From contig NZ_CANLZW010000004.1 in assembly GCF_947495625.1 (NCBI RefSeq), positions 62,001 to 126,000 on the forward strand: DNA of 64,000 nt, given 5' to 3'. This DNA comes from an uncultured Cocleimonas sp. (GTDB taxonomy: Bacteria; Pseudomonadota; Gammaproteobacteria; Thiotrichales; Thiotrichaceae). How positions within the stretch are numbered: the stretch's first letter is position 1; each line of letters begins with the position of its first letter. Of this stretch, positions 55,118 through 64,000 are shown in pieces. The position numbers and the translations under genes are program-made. Below the pieces are notes generated by a model. It made no database searches, was not told the origin of the DNA, and saw only the letters and a program-made list of their open reading frames with translations.

Positions 55118-56962
55118 ATGAATTTTTATTTTGACAAATACGAAGATAGACAACCAGAACCGCCATTACCACATAATGAATGGCGCGAGTTACTTTGGCA
55201 GTATTTTGCTGTAATCGCACTCGTTGTAGGTGCCTGGTATATTGGCTGGAGATGGACTTCATCGCTTAACTACGATGCCTTATGGTATGCCATTCCATTA
55301 GTGGTTGCCGAAACGGGTGCTTACATTGGTCTAATACTATTCACATTCAATTTATGGAAAGTAAAAGATACACCTAAACAAGATCCACCTACCATGTTAG
55401 GTGAAGTGGTTGCCTATGATATTGCTAAAGATAGAACCATCAACGTCGATATGTATTTTCCTACCTATGATGAAGACCCTGAATTAGTTCGATTAAGTCT
55501 AATCGATGCAAAAAACGTACTGAATCCCATGGGTGTCAATATCAGTATTCATGTTCTGGATGATGGTAGTCGCGAGAGCATGAAACAAGTTGCTGATGAA
55601 GAAGGTGTTAACTACATAACCAGAGAAGGCAATATCGGGTTCAAAGCGGGTAACTTAAGAAATGCCATGGAACAAACGGGTGGAGACTTTATCGTTATCT
55701 GTGATGCAGATACACGCCCTCTTCCTACCTTGTTAGAACATACTTTAGGTTATTTCAAAGATTCAGATGTTGCTTGGGTGCAAACACCACAATGGTTTTT
55801 TGATATACCTGAGGGAAAACCACTGGATAAAGCACTTGGTAAATACCTCTCTACTCCCGGTAGTTGGTTAGGTAAAGGAATACAGAAAGTAATAGGTCCA
55901 GTACAAGTTGGCCATGACCCTTTTGTGAATGACCCAAAGATGTTTTATGACGTCATTCAACGCAGACGTAATTGGTGTAACGCATCATTTTGTTGCGGCG
56001 CTGGCTCTATCCATAGACGTGAAGCGGTTATGGAAGCGGCATTAAAATCATATGCAGAACAGATTGATGCTGATGTCGAAGATATCTATAAAAAAGTAAA
56101 AAAGATTACAGGTGAATCAAAGCTCGATGAAAGCTTGCTAACACTGATTGATCAACAAGCACTTCTAAATAATGAATTCACTCCTTATCGCTTTCATGTG
56201 TCTGAAGATATTTATACTTCCATTGTGTTGCATTCAGATCCGGATAGAAACTGGAAGTCTGTGATGCACCCAGATGTGGAATCTAAAATGCTCTCGCCAC
56301 AGGATTTGTTGACCTGGACAATTCAACGATTTAAATATGCTGGCGGAACATTAGATATCGCTAAAAACGACAATCCTGTTTTTCGTAAAGGGATGTCTCT
56401 TCCACAACGTTTAATGTACGCAACAACCATCTGGTCTTATATGGGAGGAATCTGGAATGCCATTTTCCTAACTGCTCCACTCATATATTTATTCTTTGCT
56501 GTATCTCCGGTACAAAGCTATTCAATGGATTTTTATATTCATATAGTACCGTTTTTATTATTGACTGAAATTGCCTTTATGATTGGTGGCTGGGGGCTTG
56601 CTGGCTATCCTTCCAAAGCCTCATATTTGGCTTTTTTCCCCACTAATTTGAGGGCTCTATGGACAGTCATGAAAGGCGAGAAAATTAGTTTTCCTGTGAC
56701 GCCGAAAGACCGCCAAGAAGGAAACTTTTTGGGCTTAGCGATTCCACAAACTGTCATTATTATTTTGACCATCATTGGAATTATATTTGCCTGGTCTCAA
56801 TACCAAATGGAACACCCCTCTTATGACATTAATGGCGTGTTATTGAATACTTTCTGGGGGTTAAATAATATTTTAGCGCTAAGTGGCATAATTTTCGCTG
56901 CTTTGTGGAAACCAGATGAAGATGAAGAAGAACAACAGCAAGAAGAAATTACTGTAGCTTAA
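55118..56962 (+). CDS. Processive GT2 glycosyltransferase (cellulose-synthase-like, no PilZ)
   Basis: 614 residues. Two helices at about 28-48 and 56-80, GT2 catalytic domain about 105-410, then about four to five C-terminal helices (425-600) for the channel. Catalytic elements: Asp148-Asp149 in HVLDDGS, the DAD metal motif at 196-198, SED at 362-364 in place of TED, and QRFKY at 403-407 in place of the QxxRW of cellulose synthases. No PilZ domain follows; the tail is short and acidic. It likely makes and secretes a linear glycan; the sugar is unknown. Flanked by partner-switch genes and a DUF3131 gene, so regulation may be by protein contact. Confidence 0.88.
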   Translation: MNFYFDKYEDRQPEPPLPHNEWRELLWQYFAVIALVVGAWYIGWRWTSSLNYDALWYAIPLVVAETGAYIGLILFTFNLWKVKDTPKQDPPTMLGEVVAYDIAKDRTINVDMYFPTYDEDPELVRLSLIDAKNVLNPMGVNISIHVLDDGSRESMKQVADEEGVNYITREGNIGFKAGNLRNAMEQTGGDFIVICDADTRPLPTLLEHTLGYFKDSDVAWVQTPQWFFDIPEGKPLDKALGKYLSTPGSWLGKGIQKVIGPVQVGHDPFVNDPKMFYDVIQRRRNWCNASFCCGAGSIHRREAVMEAALKSYAEQIDADVEDIYKKVKKITGESKLDESLLTLIDQQALLNNEFTPYRFHVSEDIYTSIVLHSDPDRNWKSVMHPDVESKMLSPQDLLTWTIQRFKYAGGTLDIAKNDNPVFRKGMSLPQRLMYATTIWSYMGGIWNAIFLTAPLIYLFFAVSPVQSYSMDFYIHIVPFLLLTEIAFMIGGWGLAGYPSKASYLAFFPTNLRALWTVMKGEKISFPVTPKDRQEGNFLGLAIPQTVIIILTIIGIIFAWSQYQMEHPSYDINGVLLNTFWGLNNILALSGIIFAALWKPDEDEEEQQQEEITVA

Positions 56963-56977
56963 ATCGAGTATATAAAA

Positions 56978-58303
56978 ATGAATAACAATAAAGTATTAGG
57001 GTTCAAAGAAAATTTAGTTAGAGCAAGAGCACATATCATTTTTATGTTGGCTTTAATCACAGCATTTTCCTTGGTGATATCATTATCAAATGCTTCTTTT
57101 GAAGATCGTGTAACGGCAAAATCTACGGTAAAGAATGTGATAGATATGAAATTACCTCCTCAAAGAAATTTAACAGAAGAAGAAAAAAAGTGGGCATTAA
57201 TAGCCTGGAAATATTTCCAAAATAACACTATTGAATCTACTGGCTTAGCCAACTCTGCAAATGCCTATAAATCAACCACATTATGGGATAGTTCATCTTA
57301 TCTGTTAGCCGTAATTTCTGCGAAAAGATTAGATATTATTGATCAACAAGAATTTACTAGTAGGGTTAATAAGTTTCTAGCAACTATGCTAGCCCTACCT
57401 TTATACGAAGATAAATTGCCTAACAAAGTATATAACACTGAAACTTTGAAAATGGTTGACTACAATAATAAAGCCACAGAAAAAGGACTGGGTTGGTCTG
57501 CAATAGATATTGGACGATTAATGGTTCCACTGAATATATTAGTCTGGAACTATCCTGAATTTACTACTCAAGTAAAAGCGATCACAAAACACTGGGATCT
57601 TAATTCTGCTGTTAATAAAGGTGACATGTATGGTGCTCTTAATGAAGATGGCAAAACAGCCTATCTTCAGGAAGGTCGCTTAGGGTATGAAGAATATGCC
57701 TCTAAATCATTTCAACTAATAGGTTTAGATGTTAGTAGTGCTATTGATTATACGTCCTGGCTAAAATTTATAAGTATCGAAGGGATTAATATACCTACCG
57801 ATAGCAGAACACCTGAAAGATTTACCGCAAACAACTATGTGGTATCTGAGCCTTATATCCTTGATGGTATTGAATACGGATGGGACCAAATGTCACGTGA
57901 ATTTGCAGGTCGTATTTATACTGTTCAAGAAGAAAGATATAAGAATACAGGCAAACTTACTGCAGTAAGTGAGGACAACATCGATCAAGCTCCCTACTTC
58001 GTATACAACACTGTATTTACCAATGGTAAAGAGTGGAACGCTATAACCGAAGATGGAACTGATGCAAGTGAATTTAAAACACTAAGTACAAAAGCAGCTT
58101 TCGGATGGCACATGTTATATGAAACTGATTACACCAAAAAACTGATCAAAGTTGCTAGTACACTAAATGATCCAAATCTAGGTTGGTATTCAGGACTTTA
58201 CGATAAATCAGGTGAGCCAAATAAAGCGATTACAGCGAATACCAATGGAATAATTCTTGAAGCTTTGGCCTATAAACAAACAGGAATAATGCTGAAGCCT
58301 TAA
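56978..58303 (+). CDS. DUF3131-domain protein, copy B
   Basis: 441 residues, 15 bases after the GT2 gene. N-terminal hydrophobic anchor at about 16-37, then DUF3131 at about 65-435 with WDSSSYLLAVISAK, PNKVYNTETLKM, QEGRLGYEEYAS, TPERFTANNYVVSEP, VSEDNI, PYFVYNT, LGWYSGLYDKSG and TANTNGIILEAL. It is clearly paralogous to the 50258-51760 gene but shorter at both ends, lacking that protein's Cys-containing tail. Likely periplasmic and working on the product of the synthase; hydrolase, lyase or transferase activity is unproven. Confidence 0.82.
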   Translation: MNNNKVLGFKENLVRARAHIIFMLALITAFSLVISLSNASFEDRVTAKSTVKNVIDMKLPPQRNLTEEEKKWALIAWKYFQNNTIESTGLANSANAYKSTTLWDSSSYLLAVISAKRLDIIDQQEFTSRVNKFLATMLALPLYEDKLPNKVYNTETLKMVDYNNKATEKGLGWSAIDIGRLMVPLNILVWNYPEFTTQVKAITKHWDLNSAVNKGDMYGALNEDGKTAYLQEGRLGYEEYASKSFQLIGLDVSSAIDYTSWLKFISIEGINIPTDSRTPERFTANNYVVSEPYILDGIEYGWDQMSREFAGRIYTVQEERYKNTGKLTAVSEDNIDQAPYFVYNTVFTNGKEWNAITEDGTDASEFKTLSTKAAFGWHMLYETDYTKKLIKVASTLNDPNLGWYSGLYDKSGEPNKAITANTNGIILEALAYKQTGIMLKP

Positions 58304-58388
58304 AGTTATTCGTGTTAACAATACTTTAAACATCAGTCATCCAGAATTATTACAGAAATAGAATAATTATAATAAGGTCGTGATAGAT

Positions 58389-60029
58389 ATGTGTATTACA
58401 ACAAATACAGCTTGGAAAAACCTACAACAACATGCACTTGAAATGTCAGAATTTCATTTGCGTGATGCTTTCGTTGCCGATTCTGAACGCTTTAAAAAAT
58501 ATTCTATCCACTTAGATGGCCTCCTGTTTGATTTTTCGAAGCAAAGAATAACCAATAAAACAATGGACTTACTTATTCAGCTAGCCAAGGATAGTGATTT
58601 AGAAAGCTGGCGCGATAAGTTATTCAATGGTGAGCGAATTAATCATACCGAAGATCGATCAGTGCTGCATACAGCGTTAAGAGATATGTCTCCAAATTCT
58701 ATATTTGTTGATGGTGAAGACATAAAACCTGGAATAAATTCTGTACTAGAAAAAATGGAAGCATTTATTAACAAAGTGCACTCTGGTGAATGGCTAGGCT
58801 ATACAGGAAAACCCATTGATACGATTGTTAATATTGGTATTGGAGGATCAGATTTAGGCCCGAAGATGCTATATGAAGCACTAAAGCCATATCATATACC
58901 TAAAATAAAAGTCTGTTTTGTATCGAACCTTGATGGTGCAGACCTAGCCAACCAATTCAATCAGATTGATCCAGAAACAACGTTGTTTACAATTGCTTCG
59001 AAAACATTCACCACTTTAGAAACCATGCAAAATGCAAATACTGCTCGAAACTGGTTTTTACGTCATACAGAAAATGAAAGTGACATCGCAAAGCATTTTG
59101 TAGCTATTTCGACCAATGCTAAAAGCGTTTCAGAGTTTGGTATCGATACCAATAATATGTTCGAATTCTGGGACTGGGTTGGAGGTCGTTATTCTCTATG
59201 GTCAGCAATAGGACTCCCACTTGCTTTAGGAATAGGTATGCATCATTTCAATGCGCTTCGTGAAGGTGCTTATGATATCGATACACATTTTAAAACCAGT
59301 CCGTTAGAAAGAAATATTCCAGTGATCATGGCTTTAGTCGGAATCTGGAACAGGAACTTTCTAGGTGCGGAAACTTTAGCGATACTACCTTATGATCATT
59401 TGTTAGCTGATCTACCTGACTTTCTCCAGCAATTAGGTATGGAAAGCAACGGTAAATCAGTCGATAGAGATGGCGAAGAAATAGACTATGCAACAGGAGC
59501 TGTCGTTTGGGGAGCAACTGGAAACAATGGTCAACACGCTTTCTTTCAGCTACTACATCAAAGCAAAACATTAGTGCCTTTGGATTTTATTGGAAGTGTT
59601 AACAGTGGTTATTCACTCGAGGGCCACCAACAAAAACTGTTCTCTAATATGGCTGCACAGGCTAAAGCATTAATGTGTGGAAAAACAGAGGAAGAAGTGA
59701 CTCAAGAAGCTAAATCACAACATGATAAAGATATTGTTCCATATAGAGTATTCGACGGTAACGTTCCATCAAACATGATTCTATTTGATCATTTAACACC
59801 TCACAGCTTAGGGATGTTAATCGCAATGTATGAACATAAAGTTTTCGTTCAAGGTGTTATCTGGAACCTAAATTCGTTTGATCAATGGGGAGTAGAGCTT
59901 GGTAAAAAATTAGCAAACGAAATACTAGAAGATCTAGTAAGTAACCAAAGCTCAAGTAAGCATGACTCCTCAACCGAAGGATTAATGAATTACTTTAAAT
60001 CCAGCTTTCTAGATAAACTAGCGTCTTAA
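58389..60029 (+). CDS. pgi: Glucose-6-phosphate isomerase
   Basis: Interconverts glucose-6-phosphate and fructose-6-phosphate, 546 residues. The frame also allows a GTG at 58380, but AAGG would be only 2 bases away, so the ATG at 58389 is preferred. Motifs: VNIGIGGSDLGPKML (about 152-166), SKTFTTLETMQNANTAR (about 208-224), the catalytic Glu in LGMESNGKSVDRDGEE (about 350-365), EGHQQKLFSNMAAQAKALM with its His (about 412-430), and a C-terminal WDQWGVELGKKLA-type segment with the Lys. It sits inside the polysaccharide/signalling operon, where it may balance sugar-phosphate precursors. Confidence 0.96.
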   Translation: MCITTNTAWKNLQQHALEMSEFHLRDAFVADSERFKKYSIHLDGLLFDFSKQRITNKTMDLLIQLAKDSDLESWRDKLFNGERINHTEDRSVLHTALRDMSPNSIFVDGEDIKPGINSVLEKMEAFINKVHSGEWLGYTGKPIDTIVNIGIGGSDLGPKMLYEALKPYHIPKIKVCFVSNLDGADLANQFNQIDPETTLFTIASKTFTTLETMQNANTARNWFLRHTENESDIAKHFVAISTNAKSVSEFGIDTNNMFEFWDWVGGRYSLWSAIGLPLALGIGMHHFNALREGAYDIDTHFKTSPLERNIPVIMALVGIWNRNFLGAETLAILPYDHLLADLPDFLQQLGMESNGKSVDRDGEEIDYATGAVVWGATGNNGQHAFFQLLHQSKTLVPLDFIGSVNSGYSLEGHQQKLFSNMAAQAKALMCGKTEEEVTQEAKSQHDKDIVPYRVFDGNVPSNMILFDHLTPHSLGMLIAMYEHKVFVQGVIWNLNSFDQWGVELGKKLANEILEDLVSNQSSSKHDSSTEGLMNYFKSSFLDKLAS

Positions 60030-60075
60030 GTGTATTTGATTTTAAAAAAGATAATAAAAAAAAGAATGAGAATTC

Positions 60076-62880
60076 ATGTTTAATAAACTAACAAGGTCTG
60101 ATGTTGTATATAGACATTCATTTGTCATTATATTAGCTTTTGTTTTGATCCTAGGTAGTGCGATTGTGCTTTCATATACCTATGAACAAACTAATGCGAT
60201 GAATGAACGAATTGCTAAACTTGATGCTAAACAATTTTCAATATCAGTCTCAAAGTTCAGAAATTTTTACAGCGAAAAGATCGTACCTATTGCTAAGGAT
60301 CATGGATTAAACATCACTCATGATTATGAAAATGCCAATTGGTCAATTCCCCTACCTGCAACATTTGCTAAAGATTTTGGTGAATATATATCTAGCGATG
60401 ATGGATCTTACACCGTAAAGCTATACAGTGATTTACCCTTCCCCTGGAGGGAACAAAATACTTTAGATGAGTTTGAAAAACTCACACTGGAAAAAATAAA
60501 AAAGAACCCAGACTCACCTGTGACATCATTTGAGACGGTTAACGGCGTAAAAGTGCTCAGATATGCTCGTGGCGACATTATGGAAGAAAGTTGTGTTGCT
60601 TGTCACAACAGCTATCCTGGATCACCAAAAACTGACTGGAAAGTTGGTGATGTTAGGGGGATATTAGAAGTAATCAGGCCTATAAATACTGTAGAACTAA
60701 ACTCCATAGGATTACTTAAAGAATCTTTTTTAATGATGTTAGCTATCATTTTATCTATGGTTGGGCTTATCTTTTTTGTACTCAGAAAATTGACTTTTTC
60801 TCTAGATTCAACCTATGAAGCTTACAAAAAAGAAGAAAAAACATCACAGCAGTTACATGCCAGTAGTGTAAAAATGTTGGCTATTGTCAATTCTGTAGAA
60901 GAAGTAATTATAGTCATAAATGATGATGGCATAATAACCGAGTGTAACAACTCGATAGAAAAAATATTTGGTTACACTGTAGAAGAAATAGTTGGTCAAA
61001 ACGTCAGTATGCTAATGGTGGGCGAACACCATAAGCATCATGATAAATATATTAAGTCATATATACATAAAAACGAAGGTACGGTTATGGGACAAAACAG
61101 AGAATTTGTTGCCATACGTAAAAACGGAGAACAATTCCCAATAGAGCTTTTCGTAAATGACGCACGTATCGGAAATAAAGTTTTCTTTACTGGTAGTATC
61201 CGGGATATTACGCTTCGTAAGGAAGCTCAACTAGAAAAAGAAAAAGCACACAACGCTGCATTAGAATCTGCAGAATTGAAAAGTGAATTCCTGGCTAATA
61301 TGAGTCACGAAATCCGTACTCCCATGAATGGAGTCATAGGAATGACCGAGTTACTGCTGTTATCTGAACTCGATGGAGAACAACAAGAACTTGCACATAC
61401 CGTTAAAGATAGTGCAGATTCATTACTGACTATTATCAATGATATTTTAGACTTTTCTAAGATCGAAGCTGGCAAGTTAAAAATCCGTAATAAGAAGTTT
61501 CAGCTGTTAAATATGATCGAGGGTTCAATTGATTTACTATCAAAAGAAGCCAATAAAAAGCAGGTTGAACTGGCATTTTTCATTGATAAAAATGTTCCAC
61601 TGGAAATAAATGGCGATGCAGGTAGATTGCGCCAAATATTAATCAATCTATTTAACAACGCGTTAAAATTTACAGAAGATGGCCAAATCATTTTATATGT
61701 TTCAATGAAAAATGATGAAACAATGTCTTTTTCAATCACCGATTCTGGAATAGGAATACCAAAAGAATCTTTAGCGACACTATTCGATAGTTTCTCTCAA
61801 GTTGATGGTTCCAGTTCAAGAGAGCATGGCGGAACAGGTTTAGGTCTTGCAATTTGTAAGCAACTGGTAGACTTAATGCATGGGAAAATGGGAGTAGAAA
61901 GTACACAAGGTGAAGGTTCTACCTTCTGGTTCACCATTAAAATTGATTCAACAAAATACAATAAAACCAAACCATTAATTAATTCGAATGCGCGGGTTTT
62001 AATGTGGAGCACATCAGAAACCTTAAATAGCTATTACAAACAGCAATTAACTCAATGGGGAATGAGCTCAAAGATTGTCAAAAACCTCAATAACTTAAAG
62101 AGTGAATTAGAGCAAAACAGCTACAATATGTTGGCGCTAGATGCCGATAATATTTTTATAGATTCAGAAAACCCAGAATCATTTTTTCCAATTATTGATA
62201 AACTGCGACAGAAATCCAATGCACTTTTTGTTCTATATGCCAGCCATAATCAATATCAGGAATTATTAAAACTTAATTTCGAAAAGAATATCGTTCTATT
62301 CAAAAAGCCCATTAAACATACAGCTATCAAAGCGTTAATGGAAAAGTTTGAAAGTAATGCAAAAACAGAAAGTAATACCAAAAATAATACTTCAAGCAAT
62401 AGTAAAAACGAAACCAGGAAAGAAGCAAAATCGAATGGATTAGAAAAAGATAAGTTCCATATACTCTTAGCAGAAGATAACCTCGTAAACCAGAAAGTTG
62501 CAGTCAAAATGCTTACAACATTGGGATGTAAAATAACAGTTTCTAAAAATGGCGTAGAAGCATTAGAACAAGCAGATAATCACTTTTTTGATGCCATATT
62601 CATGGACTGTCAGATGCCAGAACTGGATGGCTATGAAGCAACTAGACTTATAAGAAAATTTCCTGTCGATCACTTTAATTATAATGTTCCAGTCATAGCA
62701 TTTACAGCAAATGCCATGAAAGATGATCATAAGAAATGTGAACAAGCTGGAATGGATGACTATCTAAGTAAACCGGTTAGTATTGATAAACTTGAGATGG
62801 TTCTTATTAAATGGCTTGAGGGGATGACTGAACGTCAGGCTAAATATTTAAAACAAAAAATAATGAAGGATTTAGTATGA
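60076..62880 (+). CDS. Hybrid sensor histidine kinase with DUF3365-type CxxCH sensor and PAS domain
   Basis: 934 residues. Membrane helices at about 16-35 and 215-235 enclose a periplasmic DUF3365/Tll0287-like domain with CVACH at 173-177, a covalent haem c-type motif. Then PAS (about 262-380), HisKA with His411 in [11 protein letters not shown], HATPase (about 520-640, SGIGIP and [13 protein letters not shown]), a degenerate receiver (about 655-775), an Asn/Ser/Lys linker, and a full receiver (about 795-920) with Asp844 in [11 protein letters not shown]. There is no Hpt domain, so it needs an external one such as the 52629-52976 protein. It shares a 4-base overlap with the H-NOX gene. Redox or gas sensing is inferred. 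Confidence 0.9.
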   Translation: MFNKLTRSDVVYRHSFVIILAFVLILGSAIVLSYTYEQTNAMNERIAKLDAKQFSISVSKFRNFYSEKIVPIAKDHGLNITHDYENANWSIPLPATFAKDFGEYISSDDGSYTVKLYSDLPFPWREQNTLDEFEKLTLEKIKKNPDSPVTSFETVNGVKVLRYARGDIMEESCVACHNSYPGSPKTDWKVGDVRGILEVIRPINTVELNSIGLLKESFLMMLAIILSMVGLIFFVLRKLTFSLDSTYEAYKKEEKTSQQLHASSVKMLAIVNSVEEVIIVINDDGIITECNNSIEKIFGYTVEEIVGQNVSMLMVGEHHKHHDKYIKSYIHKNEGTVMGQNREFVAIRKNGEQFPIELFVNDARIGNKVFFTGSIRDITLRKEAQLEKEKAHNAALESAELKSEFLANMSHEIRTPMNGVIGMTELLLLSELDGEQQELAHTVKDSADSLLTIINDILDFSKIEAGKLKIRNKKFQLLNMIEGSIDLLSKEANKKQVELAFFIDKNVPLEINGDAGRLRQILINLFNNALKFTEDGQIILYVSMKNDETMSFSITDSGIGIPKESLATLFDSFSQVDGSSSREHGGTGLGLAICKQLVDLMHGKMGVESTQGEGSTFWFTIKIDSTKYNKTKPLINSNARVLMWSTSETLNSYYKQQLTQWGMSSKIVKNLNNLKSELEQNSYNMLALDADNIFIDSENPESFFPIIDKLRQKSNALFVLYASHNQYQELLKLNFEKNIVLFKKPIKHTAIKALMEKFESNAKTESNTKNNTSSNSKNETRKEAKSNGLEKDKFHILLAEDNLVNQKVAVKMLTTLGCKITVSKNGVEALEQADNHFFDAIFMDCQMPELDGYEATRLIRKFPVDHFNYNVPVIAFTANAMKDDHKKCEQAGMDDYLSKPVSIDKLEMVLIKWLEGMTERQAKYLKQKIMKDLV

Positions 62881-63422
62881 AAGGCATAGTATTTACAGAA
62901 TTTTTAGAGATGGTTGAAGAAAAATTTTCACCAGACATGGCAGATAAAATCATTGATGCATCCAAAAATTTATCCACAGGTGGTGCTTACACAGCAGTAT
63001 CAACTTATCATCATTCCGAGTTAATCGAATTGGTATCACACCTTAGTGAAGAAACCGATATTGATTTAGAATTATTAGTCCAAACATTTGGAATTTATTT
63101 ATTTGGACGTTTTGTTGCGCTATACCCTAGCTTTTTTGATGAAAACAACACTACTTTTGGTTTCCTTCAATTGATAGAAAACCATGTACATATAGAAGTA
63201 AAGAAACTATATCCAGAAGCGGAACTACCCACTTTTGAGACAAATTTATTGGATGATAAACATCTTGAAATGATATACCAATCAAAACGTCCTTTTGCGC
63301 CACTTGCGGAAGGTTTAATGAATGGTTGTATGGAACATTATGGTGAAAAAATAGAAATCCAAAAAGAACAGCTATCCGACGATACGAATAAACACGTCAA
63401 ATTTACATTAATTAAACAATAG
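62877..63422 (+). CDS. Stand-alone H-NOX (haem nitric oxide/oxygen-binding) protein
   Basis: 181 residues, the normal H-NOX length. The proximal haem ligand is His103 in ENHVHIEVKKLYPEAELP. The propionate-binding YxSxR motif is YQSKR at 134-138. The N-terminal [17 protein letters not shown] is typical. Facultative-anaerobe H-NOX proteins bind NO and inhibit an adjacent kinase or cyclase, affecting biofilm formation. Here it is wedged between two kinase genes, overlapping the first by 4 bases and 9 bases before the second. A distal tyrosine for O2 binding was not identified, so NO is the likelier ligand. Confidence 0.93.
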   Translation: MKGIVFTEFLEMVEEKFSPDMADKIIDASKNLSTGGAYTAVSTYHHSELIELVSHLSEETDIDLELLVQTFGIYLFGRFVALYPSFFDENNTTFGFLQLIENHVHIEVKKLYPEAELPTFETNLLDDKHLEMIYQSKRPFAPLAEGLMNGCMEHYGEKIEIQKEQLSDDTNKHVKFTLIKQ

Positions 63423-63431
63423 ATAAATATC

Positions 63432-64000
63432 ATGAGTGAAGAACAAGTTAGATTACTCGAGCGAAGGTTAATTCGAGAAAAGTCAGCACGTAAACAAGCT
63501 GAAAGCTTGCTCGAATCTAAAAGTCTTGAACTTTACAATGCCAACTTACAATTAAAAGAAGTCGCTGAATCTCAAGAAGACAAAATACAAAAACGAACTC
63601 AGGAATTAAAAATAGCTAGAGACAAGGCAATCAAAGCTAGTAGCATTAAAAGTAATTTCTTAGCCACAATGAGTCATGAAATTAGAACCCCTATGAACGG
63701 CGTTATAGGTATGGCTCACTTGTTGTTAGATACAGACTTAAGTTCCAAACAAAGACGGCAAGCAAACGTTTTATTATCTTCTTCCGAATCTCTATTACAA
63801 ATCATAAATGATATTCTTGATTTATCTAAACTGGAATCTGGCAAACTTCAGGTTCTAAAACAGTCCTTTGATTTAAGTATATTTTTAGATGATCTTTTAA
63901 ATTCATTTGCCATAACCAGTAAACAAAAAAACATAGAACTCCTTAACTTAATCGATAACAGAATTCCAACCAAAATTACCGGTGATCCTCTACGCTTGCG
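63432..64000 (+). CDS. H-NOX-associated histidine kinase (HnoK-like), C-terminus beyond window
   Basis: 189 codons are present before the window ends. The N-terminus is a coiled coil ([20 protein letters not shown], about 8-27, then [16 protein letters not shown]), the form seen in kinases paired with H-NOX proteins. HisKA follows with the phospho-histidine in [15 protein letters not shown] (about 80-94) and the start of an HATPase domain (GDPLRL at the edge). No membrane helix is present, so it is cytoplasmic and can bind H-NOX directly. Whether it carries a receiver domain cannot be seen. Confidence 0.9.
   Translation, partial: MSEEQVRLLERRLIREKSARKQAESLLESKSLELYNANLQLKEVAESQEDKIQKRTQELKIARDKAIKASSIKSNFLATMSHEIRTPMNGVIGMAHLLLDTDLSSKQRRQANVLLSSSESLLQIINDILDLSKLESGKLQVLKQSFDLSIFLDDLLNSFAITSKQKNIELLNLIDNRIPTKITGDPLRL

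Overview
The window is a stretch of a low-GC gammaproteobacterial chromosome. The evidence is gene order and family type: a gyrA, (mscS), serC, pheA, hisC, tyrA run with aroA next to it, and a holA, proA, nadD, rsfS, rlmH, maf, rng run, both typical of Gammaproteobacteria. A CysZ, a class Ib aspartate aminotransferase, RNase G, D-amino acid dehydrogenase and a PatZ-type acetyltransferase fit the same picture. The genus cannot be fixed from the sequence alone. No rRNA, tRNA, transposase, integrase or CRISPR array was seen.

Layout. 1-11.2 kb: housekeeping genes (pyrE, aminotransferase, uvrB, a GC-rich CPA1 antiporter with a cyclic-nucleotide domain, yebC, cysZ) and small genes (DUF1272, a LEA-like lipoprotein, a GFA enzyme). 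11.2-17.4 kb: an accessory segment with a 1158-residue secreted glycosidase-like protein broken up by charged low-complexity inserts, a 0.9 kb non-coding or decayed stretch, and an unrecognised 474-residue protein. 17.4-31 kb: dadA, then the rng-to-holA block, a basic repeat-rich peptidoglycan-binding lipoprotein, a HerA-like ATPase and aroA. 31-42.3 kb: the amino-acid/gyrA block on the minus strand and a molybdopterin oxidoreductase. 42.4-47.6 kb: DUF3565, an HDAC-like deacetylase divergent from a PatZ-like lysine acetyltransferase, and a YheT hydrolase.

47.8-64 kb is the most interesting region: what looks like one secreted-polysaccharide locus with its own signalling. A tight first operon encodes a small membrane protein, an acyltransferase-3, a coiled-coil anchor, a DUF3131 protein and a predicted outer-membrane beta-strand protein. 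A divergent Hpt protein is followed by a second long operon: response regulator-PP2C phosphatase, STAS antagonist, RsbW-like kinase, processive GT2 synthase without PilZ, a second DUF3131 paralogue, phosphoglucose isomerase, a hybrid kinase with a CxxCH haem-type sensor, a stand-alone H-NOX protein and the start of a second kinase (cut by the window end). The inferred path is haem/NO or redox sensing, then phosphorelay through Hpt to the RR-PP2C, then partner switching, then control of polysaccharide production.

A second theme is a dispersed intergenic repeat with the core GTCACCCCCCTACTTT, found 13 times in 64 kb. It usually sits just after a gene with a T-tract on its 3' side, so it looks like a family of terminators. 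However the left arm is far better conserved than the right, some copies carry a separate inverted arm, and four point against the flanking genes.
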